In this document: piece by piece, positions 1 through 8,293 of the stretch
How positions within the stretch are numbered: the first letter of the stretch is position 1
Layout of the letters: each line of letters begins with the position of its first letter
Source: Haloglomus halophilum
Lineage (GTDB): Archaea; Halobacteriota; Halobacteria; Halobacteriales; Haloarculaceae
Direction: 5' to 3'
Assembly (NCBI RefSeq): GCF_024298885.1
Contig: NZ_CP101166.1
Location: 1,116,001 to 1,180,000 of the forward strand
Length of the DNA stretch: 64,000 nucleotides
Notes under the pieces: model-generated
The model's database searches: none
Seen by the model: the letters and a program-made list of their open reading frames with translations, nothing else
Told to the model about the DNA's origin: nothing
Position numbers and translations under genes: made by a program

Positions 1-876
1 GCCACCGCGTTGCTCGCCGACCGTCGCGCGGAGGACGTTCGGATGGTCACCGAACGTGTAGCCACCGGCGCCGTAGCCGGTCGCCTCGACCCGAAGCGGG
101 GGGAACGAGTCGACACCCTCGGCGAAGTGGGCGAGGATGGCGGCCCCCGTCGGCGTCAGGAGTTCGGCGTCGACGGGCCCACCCTGCAGTTCCCATGACG
201 CCTCGGCCGCGATGTTGACCACGGCGGGCGTCGGAACGGGGTAGGTCCCGTGGCTCATCTCGACGGTCCCGCCACCGGTCGCGAGCGGCGTCGTCACGAC
301 GCGCTCGACGCCGAGGTCGTCGAGCAGGAGGCAGGCGCCGACCACGTCCGCGATGGCGTCGTCGGCCCCGACCTCGTGGAACGCAGTCTCCTCGATGTCG
401 GTCCCGTGGACGGCGGCCTCGGCCTTCCCGAGGATGGTGAATATCCGGCGCGCATCGCGAGCGACATCCCCCGGCAGGTCCAGCTCGTCGACGAGGTCGA
501 CGACCTCCCGGTAGGTGCGCGTGTGGCCGTGACCCTCGGCGTGGGTGTGGTCGTGTGAGTGGCCGTCGTGCTCGTGCGAGTGGTCGTTTCCCCCATCCTC
601 GTGCGAGTGGCCGTGCTCCGCCTCGTCCGCCCCGTCACCGTCCTCCGCCTCGTCCGCCCCGCCACCGTCCTCCGCCTCGTCACCAGCGTCGGTCAACAGG
701 ACATCGACGGTCGTCGCGCGGATACCGTTCTTCGTCGTTCGGTCGACCGCGTAGCGGACATCGAGTGCGTCCTCGACGGGCGCGAGGGCGTCGCGGTCGG
801 CGCCCGCCGCCAGCAACGCGGCCAGTATCATGTCGCCGGAGGCGCCCATGCCCCCATCGAACGCGAGCGTCTGCAT
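1..876 (-). CDS. larC: Nickel pincer cofactor biosynthesis protein LarC, 3' end cut by window
   Basis: The 292 visible N-terminal residues begin MQTLAFDGGMGASGDM, the glycine-rich opening of the LarC (DUF111) family. LarC is the CTP-dependent enzyme that inserts nickel into the pyridinium thioester pincer cofactor of lactate racemase and related enzymes. After about residue 65 comes a long insertion rich in acidic residues and then in His (repeated HSH, DHTH and HGH units), which probably binds or stores Ni(II). Further on are the family-typical segments FHEVGADDAIADVVG and LLTPTGAAIL. The ATG at 876 is the only sensible start because the catalytic glycine motif follows directly. The C-terminus lies outside the window. 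No larA, larB or larE gene is visible nearby. Confidence 0.92.
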   Translation of the reverse strand, partial: MQTLAFDGGMGASGDMILAALLAAGADRDALAPVEDALDVRYAVDRTTKNGIRATTVDVLLTDAGDEAEDGGGADEAEDGDGADEAEHGHSHEDGGNDHSHEHDGHSHDHTHAEGHGHTRTYREVVDLVDELDLPGDVARDARRIFTILGKAEAAVHGTDIEETAFHEVGADDAIADVVGACLLLDDLGVERVVTTPLATGGGTVEMSHGTYPVPTPAVVNIAAEASWELQGGPVDAELLTPTGAAILAHFAEGVDSFPPLRVEATGYGAGGYTFGDHPNVLRATVGEQRGG

Positions 877-932
877 ACTCGGACTCGGACGGCGCGGCGC
901 GAAAAGCGTGTGGCTCCGGAGCGGCCGCCGGG

Positions 933-1667
933 CTACCACTCGGACGGGTCGGCGAACTCACCGTGTTCGAACGACCAGTCGTAGTCCCGGAACCGCAGGC
1001 TCGGGTCGGCCGTCCTCGGGAACACGTCGTGCTCGCGGAGGAACTCCTTCGCCCCGCCCGGCCCGCCGAAGTCGCCGATGAACCAGAGCAGCAGCCGAGG
1101 CGCCCGCACCACATCGGCGTCGGGCTCGTAGACGGCCTCCTGCTCCAGATACGAGCCCGTGGCGGCCGTCAGTTCGTCGTCGATGCCCTCGCGCGAGTAG
1201 GCCGCGATGGGCGGGCAGGCCGCGGCGCCGCAATTGAGCGCGAAGTGGATGCGCGGGTCGGGCTCACGCACGCCGAACCGCTCGACGAACGCCGAGGGCC
1301 ACGGGTTCCGGACGTAGCCCAGCCCCCACTTCGGCCGCGCGCCGCGCAGCAGGCCGTGTTCCACGTCGTCCAGCGACAGGGCCCGCCCCGCGACGGTCAC
1401 GATGTCGGCACCGAAGAAACTCGACTTGTCGTCGAACACCTCGGGCGCAGCAGCGAGCAGGTCGCGGGCGGCGGCGTTGTAGACGTTCACCCAGAACGCG
1501 AGGCGGGCGTCGTCGCTGTCGAGCCCCGCCGCGAGCGTCTCCCGGTCGAGGTCACGGAGCCGCGAGGTGACCGCGTGCGTGGACTCGCCGGTCCGCACCC
1601 GTCGGAGGAACTCGTGGGAGAGCGCGACCGGGTCGGCCGCCGTCGCGTCGGGCGGGGTCGTCGTCAC
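933..1667 (-). CDS. DUF547 domain protein
   Basis: This 244-residue protein has the signature of DUF547: LAFWVNVYNA near residue 55, then HFALNCGAAACPP, LWFIGDFGG and DYDWSFE near the end. The biochemical role of the family is not settled; the conserved Asn, His, Cys and Trp residues suggest an enzyme. No signal peptide is visible, although many bacterial relatives are secreted. The GTG at 1667 was chosen because the open frame further upstream runs antisense through the neighbouring DUF1405 gene and has no family similarity. It is divergent from that gene. Confidence 0.85.
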   Translation of the reverse strand: MTTTPPDATAADPVALSHEFLRRVRTGESTHAVTSRLRDLDRETLAAGLDSDDARLAFWVNVYNAAARDLLAAAPEVFDDKSSFFGADIVTVAGRALSLDDVEHGLLRGARPKWGLGYVRNPWPSAFVERFGVREPDPRIHFALNCGAAACPPIAAYSREGIDDELTAATGSYLEQEAVYEPDADVVRAPRLLLWFIGDFGGPGGAKEFLREHDVFPRTADPSLRFRDYDWSFEHGEFADPSEW

Positions 1668-1796
1668 GGAGTGGGCGTTCGCCCGCCCGTAGTAAGACGT
1701 TCGGCCCGGCGGGCGACATCCTCGCACGACCGGCCGACCCCGCGACCGACGCACACGACCGGCAGGCTTGTGTCGGCGGCCCGCACACGCCCGAGC

Positions 1797-2579
1797 ATGA
1801 GCGGTGCCTCGGCCACCGACCGCGCCCGCCGGGCCTACGACCGGTGGTTCCCGGCGGACGACCTGCCCGAGCAGCGCGACCTCCCGCGGTTCGTCGCCCC
1901 CCTCCCCGACTGGCTGGAGGACCTCGGCCTGCGGCTGGTGTGGCTGGTCGTCCTCGTCAACCTCGCCGGCACCGCCTTCGGCTTCTGGTTCTACGGCTTC
2001 CAGTTCACCATCACCGAGCCCGTGATGTGGCCGTTCGTGCCGGACTCGCCGATGGCGACGCTGTTCATCGCCCTCTCGCTGGCGTCGTGGAAGCTGGGCT
2101 ACGCCGACCGGGTACCGTGGCTCCACGCGCTGGCCTTCTTCGGCTGCATCAAGCTCGGCGCGTGGACGCCGGTCGTTCTCACCGTCTTCCCGGTCGAGTA
2201 CCCCGGCGGCTCGCTGGCCGCACTCGGGACACTCGGCTTCCTCTGGGAGTACGGCCTGTACGGGTTCCTCGTGGTCAGCCACCTCGCGATGGTGGTCGAG
2301 GCGTTCCTCGTCCACCGGTACGCCACCTTCTCGGCGGGCGCGGTGGCCGTCGCAGCCGCGTGGTACACGCTGAACGACGTGCTGGACTACCTCGTCCCCG
2401 TCGTCGGCGAGCCCCACCACACCGTGCTGAACGCCGAGCCGTTCCTCGGGAACGGGTTCGACCACTCGGTGCCGGCCCACGACATCGCGGCCGCCGTCGC
2501 CATCGCGCTGACCGTCACCTGTGTCTTCCTCGCGCTCTCGACGCGGGCGGCGACGTTGCGGGCGGAGCTGGCGGACTGA
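1797..2579 (+). CDS. DUF1405 integral membrane protein
   Basis: This 260-residue protein has several hydrophobic segments starting at about residue 45 (LVWLVVLVNLAGTAFGFWFY) and matches the archaeal and Bacillus DUF1405 family (YpjA-like), whose function is unknown. Family-like features are the aromatic stretch GFWFYGFQ, the segment PDSPMATLFIALSL just after the first membrane helix, and WYTLNDVLDY near the C-terminus. The ATG at 1797 gives the normal family length; the much longer open frame that begins at 555 is antisense noise over larC and the DUF547 gene. It ends just before the convergent HFX_2341-type regulator. Confidence 0.85.
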   Translation: MSGASATDRARRAYDRWFPADDLPEQRDLPRFVAPLPDWLEDLGLRLVWLVVLVNLAGTAFGFWFYGFQFTITEPVMWPFVPDSPMATLFIALSLASWKLGYADRVPWLHALAFFGCIKLGAWTPVVLTVFPVEYPGGSLAALGTLGFLWEYGLYGFLVVSHLAMVVEAFLVHRYATFSAGAVAVAAAWYTLNDVLDYLVPVVGEPHHTVLNAEPFLGNGFDHSVPAHDIAAAVAIALTVTCVFLALSTRAATLRAELAD

Positions 2580-2600
2580 CTCCCGACGGATGCCGCCCCG

Positions 2601-3521
<921 letters not shown>

Positions 3522-3542
3522 ACGTGGTACGTGGGCCGGCCG

Positions 3543-3550
3543 TTTATAAA
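3543..3550 (-). promoter_or_regulatory. Element-borne TATA box for the HFX_2341-type regulator
   Basis: On the minus strand the sequence reads TTTATAAA, centred about 26 bases before the ATG at 3521, the ideal position for a haloarchaeal leaderless transcript. It lies outside the 45-base repeat, so it was brought by the element. The native promoter was left 15 kb away, at the right end. Confidence 0.7.
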
Positions 3551-3552
3551 AA

Positions 3553-3837
3553 CCACCAGCCTTCTGACCATAGATACACACATCGCCGATGTGCGTCGTC
3601 GCGCCGTACCGGACTTCTTGAGATACATTGAAGTGGAGTCCAATAATTCTTCTGGACTCTGACACCTCAGGAAGGGCCTGGAGTGAGCTGCTCGACCTCC
3701 AGGCTCACTTGCCACTTCTCAGTTAGGGAGGAACCTGATGCACGAACCGAGGAGTTTGACCGAAAGCCCCACAGCATTGAGCGGCGAGTGCGAAGATGCC
3801 ATAACAAACAAGTAACTTCGGTATAAGTTATTATTGT
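3553..3837. other. Left-end non-coding region of the element with two inverted repeats
   Basis: No convincing gene is seen here. Two hairpins stand out: GAGTCCA/TGGACTC at 3636-3659 (10-base loop) and GCCTGGAG/CTCCAGGC at 3676-3704 (13-base loop). At about 3587 there is a partial echo of the attachment core (gatgtgcgtc). Such features are compatible with integrase arm sites or with a terminator, but this is inference. Confidence 0.4.
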
Positions 3838-3999
3838 ATGCAGAATCTCTCTGACCGACAGCTCGCGTTCCTCCAGCACGAGATGGAATCCGTAATCGAG
3901 AACGACAACCGGTCAGGCGCAGATCAGAAAGACGCCCGGGAAATCCTCACCCACGTTACCGACGAGTTGCACCACCGCGAGGACCAGCTGTTGGCCTGA
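3838..3999 (+). CDS. Small hypothetical protein (53 residues)
   Basis: This short frame encodes MQNLSDRQLAFLQHEMESV and ends HHREDQLLA. It is charged and predicted to be helical, with acidic haloarchaeal composition. The frame is open from an ATG that follows an AT-rich stretch (gtataagttattattgt). The stop codon overlaps the first copy of the dispersed 13-base motif. I do not recognise a family. It is the first gene inside the element, where small regulators are common, but nothing in the sequence proves a DNA-binding role. Confidence 0.6.
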   Translation: MQNLSDRQLAFLQHEMESVIENDNRSGADQKDAREILTHVTDELHHREDQLLA

Positions 4000-4010
4000 C
4001 TGCATTGAGG
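3998..4010 (-). repeat. Dispersed element motif, copy a
   Basis: Reads CCTCAATGCAGTC on the minus strand, an exact match to CCTCAAYGNAGTC. It overlaps the stop codon of the 53-residue gene. Confidence 0.7.
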
Positions 4011-4113
4011 CGGGTGTGAGCAGAACTACCAGTCAACCGAGTATTCCTAAATGTGGTGTAATACAGAGATTCAAAGACTTAGAACCCTATCTTTAATTCC
4101 TCCAGTCAGAAAA

Positions 4114-4122
4114 TTTATATTA
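4114..4122 (+). promoter_or_regulatory. TATA box of the 100-residue acidic gene
   Basis: The sequence tttatatta is centred about 27 bases before the ATG at 4145, as expected for a leaderless haloarchaeal transcript. This spacing supports the chosen start over the out-of-frame ATG at 4141. Confidence 0.65.
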
Positions 4123-4144
4123 TTGGCGCTACTGAGTCTGATGT

Positions 4145-4447
4145 ATGGCTCAGTCAAATCCTCACGATGCCAATCTGATTCCGAGTATCACCGAAGTCCC
4201 CGTCCCGGTTGACAGTCTGGAAGACCTCCAAAAATCCTACGTAGAAGCTGACTCTGAAGGAAAGAAAGCGATGCTCGAAGAAGCAGCCCTTGTCCATCTA
4301 TTCGATGCAGAACCAATCCTCTGCCAGAAGGAGATAGATATGGAAGATATGGACAAAGAAACGCTTCGGGATATTGTGAACTCTCCGCTTGAAAACCGAC
4401 TTGCGACCGAGATGGAGCGGGAACTGTTGGTCCGGGAAATGGACTGA
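4145..4447 (+). CDS. Hypothetical acidic protein (100 residues)
   Basis: The protein begins MAQSNPHDANLIPSITEVPV and is dominated by Glu and Asp, with predicted helices from about residue 25 onward (SLEDLQKSYVEADSEGKKAM; MERELLVREMD at the end). There is no signal peptide, membrane segment or metal motif. A well placed TATA box precedes it. It converges on the 104-residue gene and the pair is bracketed by inverted copies a and b of the dispersed motif. I do not recognise the family. Confidence 0.65.
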   Translation: MAQSNPHDANLIPSITEVPVPVDSLEDLQKSYVEADSEGKKAMLEEAALVHLFDAEPILCQKEIDMEDMDKETLRDIVNSPLENRLATEMERELLVREMD

Positions 4448-4484
4448 TTCGCGATCTCAATCCGGTTGCATTCCATCAAAGCAG

Positions 4485-4799
4485 TCAGGTGTCGTCAGCA
4501 CTCTTGCTGCCCTTTTTGAGGTTCTCCCGGTACTGTGAAAGCGCCTCAGCCTGCTCGCGTAGTTCTTCATCCGTGGGTGCGTGGTGTTTCTCCTCGTCGA
4601 AGAATGGGAGTTCGTCCACGTCTGGAACGTCCATCACAACTCCCAGCTGCCGAATCTTCCAGTAGTTGTCGATGACCCATTCCTCACTGTGGTCCTCAAC
4701 CGCTTTCAGGATGTACTCCGCCGCCTCCGGATAGTCTTCTTTGAGGTCGTCCGTCATACTGGCCCCTAATCCCTCAGAGAGGGCATAGATACGTACCAT
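4485..4799 (-). CDS. Hypothetical protein (104 residues, or 90 from the internal ATG)
   Basis: The protein is acidic, with WVIDNYWKIRQLGVVMDVPD in the middle and a charged helical C-terminus (LREQAEALSQYRENLKKGSK). Two starts are possible: 4799 (MVRIYALSEG) and 4757 (MTDDLKEDYPEAAEYI). The second gives the more typical acidic haloarchaeal opening, and copy b of the dispersed motif lies directly upstream of the first. No family is recognised and there is no membrane segment. It is convergent with the 100-residue gene. Confidence 0.6.
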   Translation of the reverse strand: MVRIYALSEGLGASMTDDLKEDYPEAAEYILKAVEDHSEEWVIDNYWKIRQLGVVMDVPDVDELPFFDEEKHHAPTDEELREQAEALSQYRENLKKGSKSADDT

Positions 4800-4809
4800 T
4801 TCCCCCTCG

Positions 4810-4822
4810 CCTCAATGCAGTC
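4810..4822 (+). repeat. Dispersed element motif, copy b
   Basis: Reads CCTCAATGCAGTC on the plus strand, an exact match, preceded by a C-rich tract. It lies between the divergent 104-residue gene and the helicase-like gene. Confidence 0.7.
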
Positions 4823-4926
4823 GGAATCTCAGAACCCCGGTACGGTACACTCCTCTGCGATAGCTATCGGCTTCAAATCCATCCGGTTATCAACTCCCGC
4901 TATTCTGCTCTAATCGTCGCTAACCA

Positions 4927-6810
4927 ATGACGGATGATGGAGGCAGTCTGTTCGAAACGAGTCCCGAATCGACGCAACGTGAGGACGATGACCTCACTAT
5001 GCAGAATCTCAGGGACGCTTTGTTCGAGGCCATCGATACCGCCTTTACTGAGAACCAGCGGACACTCATCGAAGCACTCCCTGCGATGGGGAAAAGCCAC
5101 AATGTCGTAGAGTGGGCCGCTAAATCGGGGAAACCACTCACCGTTCTCACCTCCCGACACGGCCTCTACGACCAGTATTCCGATTGGGCAGAAGAATCCG
5201 AGCTATCCCATCTCCAGCTCCCATCGTTCCACAAGGACTGTCCGACTATGTCTGGTGAGGAAGGGGAGAAAGGTGAGATCGAGCAAGCAATTGGCGAGGT
5301 CTACCGAACAGGCATCACCGGCAAGCAGATCCACGAACACCCGGAACGCTACGTCGGCGAACCACTACCCTGCCAACAGGACGGCCGGTGTCCATACATC
5401 GAGAAGCGCGAGTTTGACCCAGCAGAGTACAATGTCCTCATCGGCCACTACCTCCAGGCCCACAATCCGAACTACATTGAGGAGCGGTACGTCGCCGTTG
5501 ACGAATTCCCGCAGGATAGCTACCTGTTCACCCCATCACACGATACGGTCGCACGGGCTGTTAGCAGCTACTTAGAGAAGGAAGAAGACCTACCCTTCGA
5601 TAACTGGAAAGAACTCTGGCGCAACACAGAGAATCCAGAAGCGCGGGAACAGTTTGAGGAGTGGAAGGATGAGGCCAGTAGCTACGACCCAAGAGAGACG
5701 CGGCTGTCGCATCAGAATTCTCCTGGTTATCACGCCCGGGCGCCGCTGATGATACGAGCAGCGTTCAATTTCGAACTCCTCGATAACCAGTGGGAGTATG
5801 CCGATCTTGGACAGGGACGAGTGGCCGTCCGGAGTCCAGAGGACGACTGGGCATTTCTCGTTCCACCACCATTCTACCTCGCTGAGAGTGTGATTGCGCT
5901 CGATGGAACACCGACTGTCGGGATGTGGCGGCTGGCTCTGGGAGGCGAGTACATCCAGCACGAGGAGATTCCAGACACCTACCAGAAGAAGCGCCAATAC
6001 CTCAGAGAGTTGCTCGGGATGGAGATCGTTCAGACCTCGGCGGGCACCAAACCATATCATAGCGGGAATCACATCAATGTGGAATCGGATGGGGCGCTAC
6101 TCGAAGCAGTTGACAACCGGCACGAGGAATCACCGAGCGTCATCACGACGACAGAAGCGGAAGAAGCGTACGAAGAAGCTGGAGTCTACGAATTCATCGA
6201 CGAATCAGATCACTACGGCGCGGTCAAAGGGATGAACGACTACTCTGAGAAACGGCTTGGAGCCGTAATCGGAGCGCCACACCCGAACGAGAGCAAAACC
6301 ATTGAGCGATGGGGCGCCCTCAATGGGGAAGCAGTAGGTAGGGTAGAAGACGAGGAGGGAATCAGCAAAGGGGAAAACCTGGATTTCGGTTCGCCATTCG
6401 GGAACGCTCTCTACCACCATTTCGTCCACAACGAAGTACTTCAGTCCGTACTCCGATTCGGACGTGAGGAAGATGATGACGGTGATAGGTGGGCACGCGT
6501 GTACGTTCACACCTCCTGTCTCCCAAAGTGGGTCCACCCGGAGTACCGGGTATCGGTCAAGACGTGGTCAGATGGGATGGAGGAGGTCGTGGAAACTATT
6601 CAAGAGATGGATGACTGGCCCAGTGGGGGGGTCACCAATAGCGAGATTGCGGAGCGTACCTCAATCACCGCCAGGCGAGTTCGGGACCTGATGAAAGAAC
6701 TCAGCGAAATGGGATATGTGACATACCGCAGGGGAGGACGTGGGAATGCGTATCACTGGTCAGATATTTGCATAGAGGAATTCAATCGATTCGGGCACAC
6801 GGAGATATGA
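4927..6810 (+). CDS. Helicase-like P-loop protein with C-terminal winged helix; possible replication protein
   Basis: In this 627-residue protein a Walker A-like motif, ALPAMGKSH, lies at about residues 50-58 (Gly55, Lys56, Ser57), with first-position residues unlike the classic GxxxxGK. A Walker B-like VDEFPQ lies near residue 195. Cysteine- and histidine-containing segments (CPTMSG; PCQQDGRCPYIEK near 155) resemble the metal-binding region of some XPD-like helicases but are incomplete. The last 80 residues form a winged helix (SEIAERTSITARRVRDLMKE; MGYVTYRRGGRG). It is the only large nucleic-acid enzyme in the element besides integrase and RM, so a role in element replication is plausible. 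It could instead be a defence ATPase. It stands alone between motif copies b and c. Confidence 0.65.
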   Translation: MTDDGGSLFETSPESTQREDDDLTMQNLRDALFEAIDTAFTENQRTLIEALPAMGKSHNVVEWAAKSGKPLTVLTSRHGLYDQYSDWAEESELSHLQLPSFHKDCPTMSGEEGEKGEIEQAIGEVYRTGITGKQIHEHPERYVGEPLPCQQDGRCPYIEKREFDPAEYNVLIGHYLQAHNPNYIEERYVAVDEFPQDSYLFTPSHDTVARAVSSYLEKEEDLPFDNWKELWRNTENPEAREQFEEWKDEASSYDPRETRLSHQNSPGYHARAPLMIRAAFNFELLDNQWEYADLGQGRVAVRSPEDDWAFLVPPPFYLAESVIALDGTPTVGMWRLALGGEYIQHEEIPDTYQKKRQYLRELLGMEIVQTSAGTKPYHSGNHINVESDGALLEAVDNRHEESPSVITTTEAEEAYEEAGVYEFIDESDHYGAVKGMNDYSEKRLGAVIGAPHPNESKTIERWGALNGEAVGRVEDEEGISKGENLDFGSPFGNALYHHFVHNEVLQSVLRFGREEDDDGDRWARVYVHTSCLPKWVHPEYRVSVKTWSDGMEEVVETIQEMDDWPSGGVTNSEIAERTSITARRVRDLMKELSEMGYVTYRRGGRGNAYHWSDICIEEFNRFGHTEI

Positions 6811-6904
6811 GGTCTTTTTCGGAACTCTGACGTATAATCTATATACGTGAAATTTCCGGAAAACCTGGACCTGAATCGCTGGCCTATTCGGCTGGGCAAT
6901 ATTC

Positions 6905-6917
6905 GACTACGTTGAGG
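6905..6917 (-). repeat. Dispersed element motif, copy c
   Basis: Reads CCTCAACGTAGTC on the minus strand, an exact match. It lies downstream of the helicase-like gene in an AT-rich spacer and faces copy d. Confidence 0.7.
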
Positions 6918-6994
6918 CGGAGGGGGGCAATATTCTAAACTGATAACCATTAGATAATATTACCCAATAATCTCCATCTGTTTTGATATCGCCT

Positions 6995-7007
6995 CGTCAA
7001 CGTAGTC
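6995..7007 (+). repeat. Dispersed element motif, copy d
   Basis: Reads CGTCAACGTAGTC, one mismatch from the consensus. It is followed by a short AT-rich promoter-like stretch before the lipoprotein gene. Confidence 0.6.
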
Positions 7008-7057
7008 GGATACGGCCGCGCCCCACCATTCAAATATCTCCTTCTAAAAATACGTAT

Positions 7058-8260
7058 GTGTTCGACGAAGAAAACACCAGAACACACCTGCTGAGTGCGG
7101 CGCTGGCGCTATTGTTGGTACTCTCAGGGTGTTCCACGGCTGACCTATCCGAGGAACCGAATGTAGCTCCTCCTGCTGGAGAGCAGATCGAGGAGCCGAC
7201 TCCAACTCGGAATACAGCTCCACCGGAAGCGACGGCCCTGAACCTCTCAGAGTACGTCCATACCGAACGTGCCGGGGCTGGTCGGGCAGGCCTCACCTCG
7301 GAGCAACAGGCAAGAGTCCGGGAGACAGTCGTCTCGTTCTACAACCTCTCACGGAACCAGAGCAAGCGGCGGGAAGCCAGCCTCAATGCCGCAAACAAAC
7401 TCTGTGAGTACGATAGAGGATTCAAGGGGCAGGCGAAGGCCTCCGCCCTCAAAGCAGGCGGTTCCACGGCTAAGACCACTACCCGACGACTGGACTTCGC
7501 AGCGCAGATAGTCATCGATGAGATGGGTGGTAGTGTCGAGCAGACAGGGTTCAACCAGTTGCGTGACGGCGTCGGGAAGGTCACGAAGTACGTTCCTCTC
7601 CTCGGGAGCTACAACGACCTCGCTCAGAAGGCCTGCCTCGCCTCAAAGGAGCGAACCAACGAGTCCATCGAGGAGTTCCACATTGCGGCGTTGATGTTCG
7701 GTGTTGACGCCGCCCTGGTGGCAGGGACGGTCTACTACCAGCCGGCCTTTGCAGGGACCCGGTTCGTCGCGAATAGCGCGAGTAAGCTCGGCCTCTACCG
7801 ACTCCGCTACCTCTGCGGGAACCGGTGTTGGGCGCTTGCGATGAGCGAGGTTCACTGGGCTATGCGAGGGACGATGCTCGGCTTGACCAGCAATCTCGGG
7901 AGTAAGGCTGTGAAAATGGGAATCGAATTTTCCAAAGAGGATGTCCGGTTCGCATTGAGGGAGCAGGGGTACGACCCGGGGAAGTATCTCGCAAACTCTG
8001 ATCTCGACTTCGGGAGGCTGTCCGAATGTGTATCGGATACTCGAAGCTCAGTTCGCACCGCCGTCAATGAAGTCGAAGACAGTGGAGAGAATGGAGGCAT
8101 CGGACTCGGTGACGTGGCCGAGGAGGGTGAATCAGTACTAAATCAGGCCGGGAGCGCAGTTGAGAATCAGACCGTTGAATCAGCTCTCAACCAGGATTTA
8201 CCCTCCAGAGAGGCTCTGAAAGAGGCCTGTCCCGGTGCAATTGCTGGTAAGGGGAAGTGA
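7058..8260 (+). CDS. Lipoprotein of the mobile element, unknown function (400 residues)
   Basis: The GTG at 7058 gives VFDEENTRTH, a hydrophobic core ALALLLV and a lipobox LSGC with the lipidated Cys at residue 25: a clean Sec-type lipoprotein signal. The longer frame would need a TTG at 6983 and puts a basic tail before the signal. After the signal come a Pro/Glu-rich spacer, a helical region (NLSRNQSKRREASLNAANKL), and a hydrophobic stretch near residues 210-250 (ALMFGVDAALVAGTVYYQPA) that may be membrane-inserting. Six other Cys residues (in LCEYD, KACLA, YLCGNRC, SECVS, EACPG) lie beyond the lipid anchor. No family is recognised. A surface role such as exclusion, adhesion or toxin is possible but unproven. 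Confidence 0.7.
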   Translation: MFDEENTRTHLLSAALALLLVLSGCSTADLSEEPNVAPPAGEQIEEPTPTRNTAPPEATALNLSEYVHTERAGAGRAGLTSEQQARVRETVVSFYNLSRNQSKRREASLNAANKLCEYDRGFKGQAKASALKAGGSTAKTTTRRLDFAAQIVIDEMGGSVEQTGFNQLRDGVGKVTKYVPLLGSYNDLAQKACLASKERTNESIEEFHIAALMFGVDAALVAGTVYYQPAFAGTRFVANSASKLGLYRLRYLCGNRCWALAMSEVHWAMRGTMLGLTSNLGSKAVKMGIEFSKEDVRFALREQGYDPGKYLANSDLDFGRLSECVSDTRSSVRTAVNEVEDSGENGGIGLGDVAEEGESVLNQAGSAVENQTVESALNQDLPSREALKEACPGAIAGKGK

Positions 8261-8268
8261 CTTCCCCT

Positions 8269-8281
8269 CCTCAATGCAGTC
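8269..8281 (+). repeat. Dispersed element motif, copy e
   Basis: Reads CCTCAATGCAGTC, an exact match. It lies in the 33-base gap between the stop codons of the lipoprotein gene and hsdR. Confidence 0.7.
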
Positions 8282-8293
8282 TCCTACCTCGGG

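Noticed and set aside
555..1796. Long open frame upstream of and in frame with the DUF1405 gene
   Set aside because: It runs antisense through larC and the DUF547 gene, is Arg/Pro-rich and lacks family similarity; only the part from 1797 is real.
1668..2480. N-terminal extension of the DUF547 frame
   Set aside because: It is antisense to the DUF1405 membrane protein gene and has no DUF547 sequence; GTG 1667 is the sensible start.
3667..3879. 70-residue minus-strand frame at the left end of the element
   Set aside because: It overlaps the hairpins and the better-supported 53-residue gene on the plus strand and has no coding features.
6983..7057. TTG-started extension of the lipoprotein gene
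   Set aside because: It would place a basic tail before the lipoprotein signal and overlaps motif copy d; the GTG at 7058 gives a canonical signal peptide.
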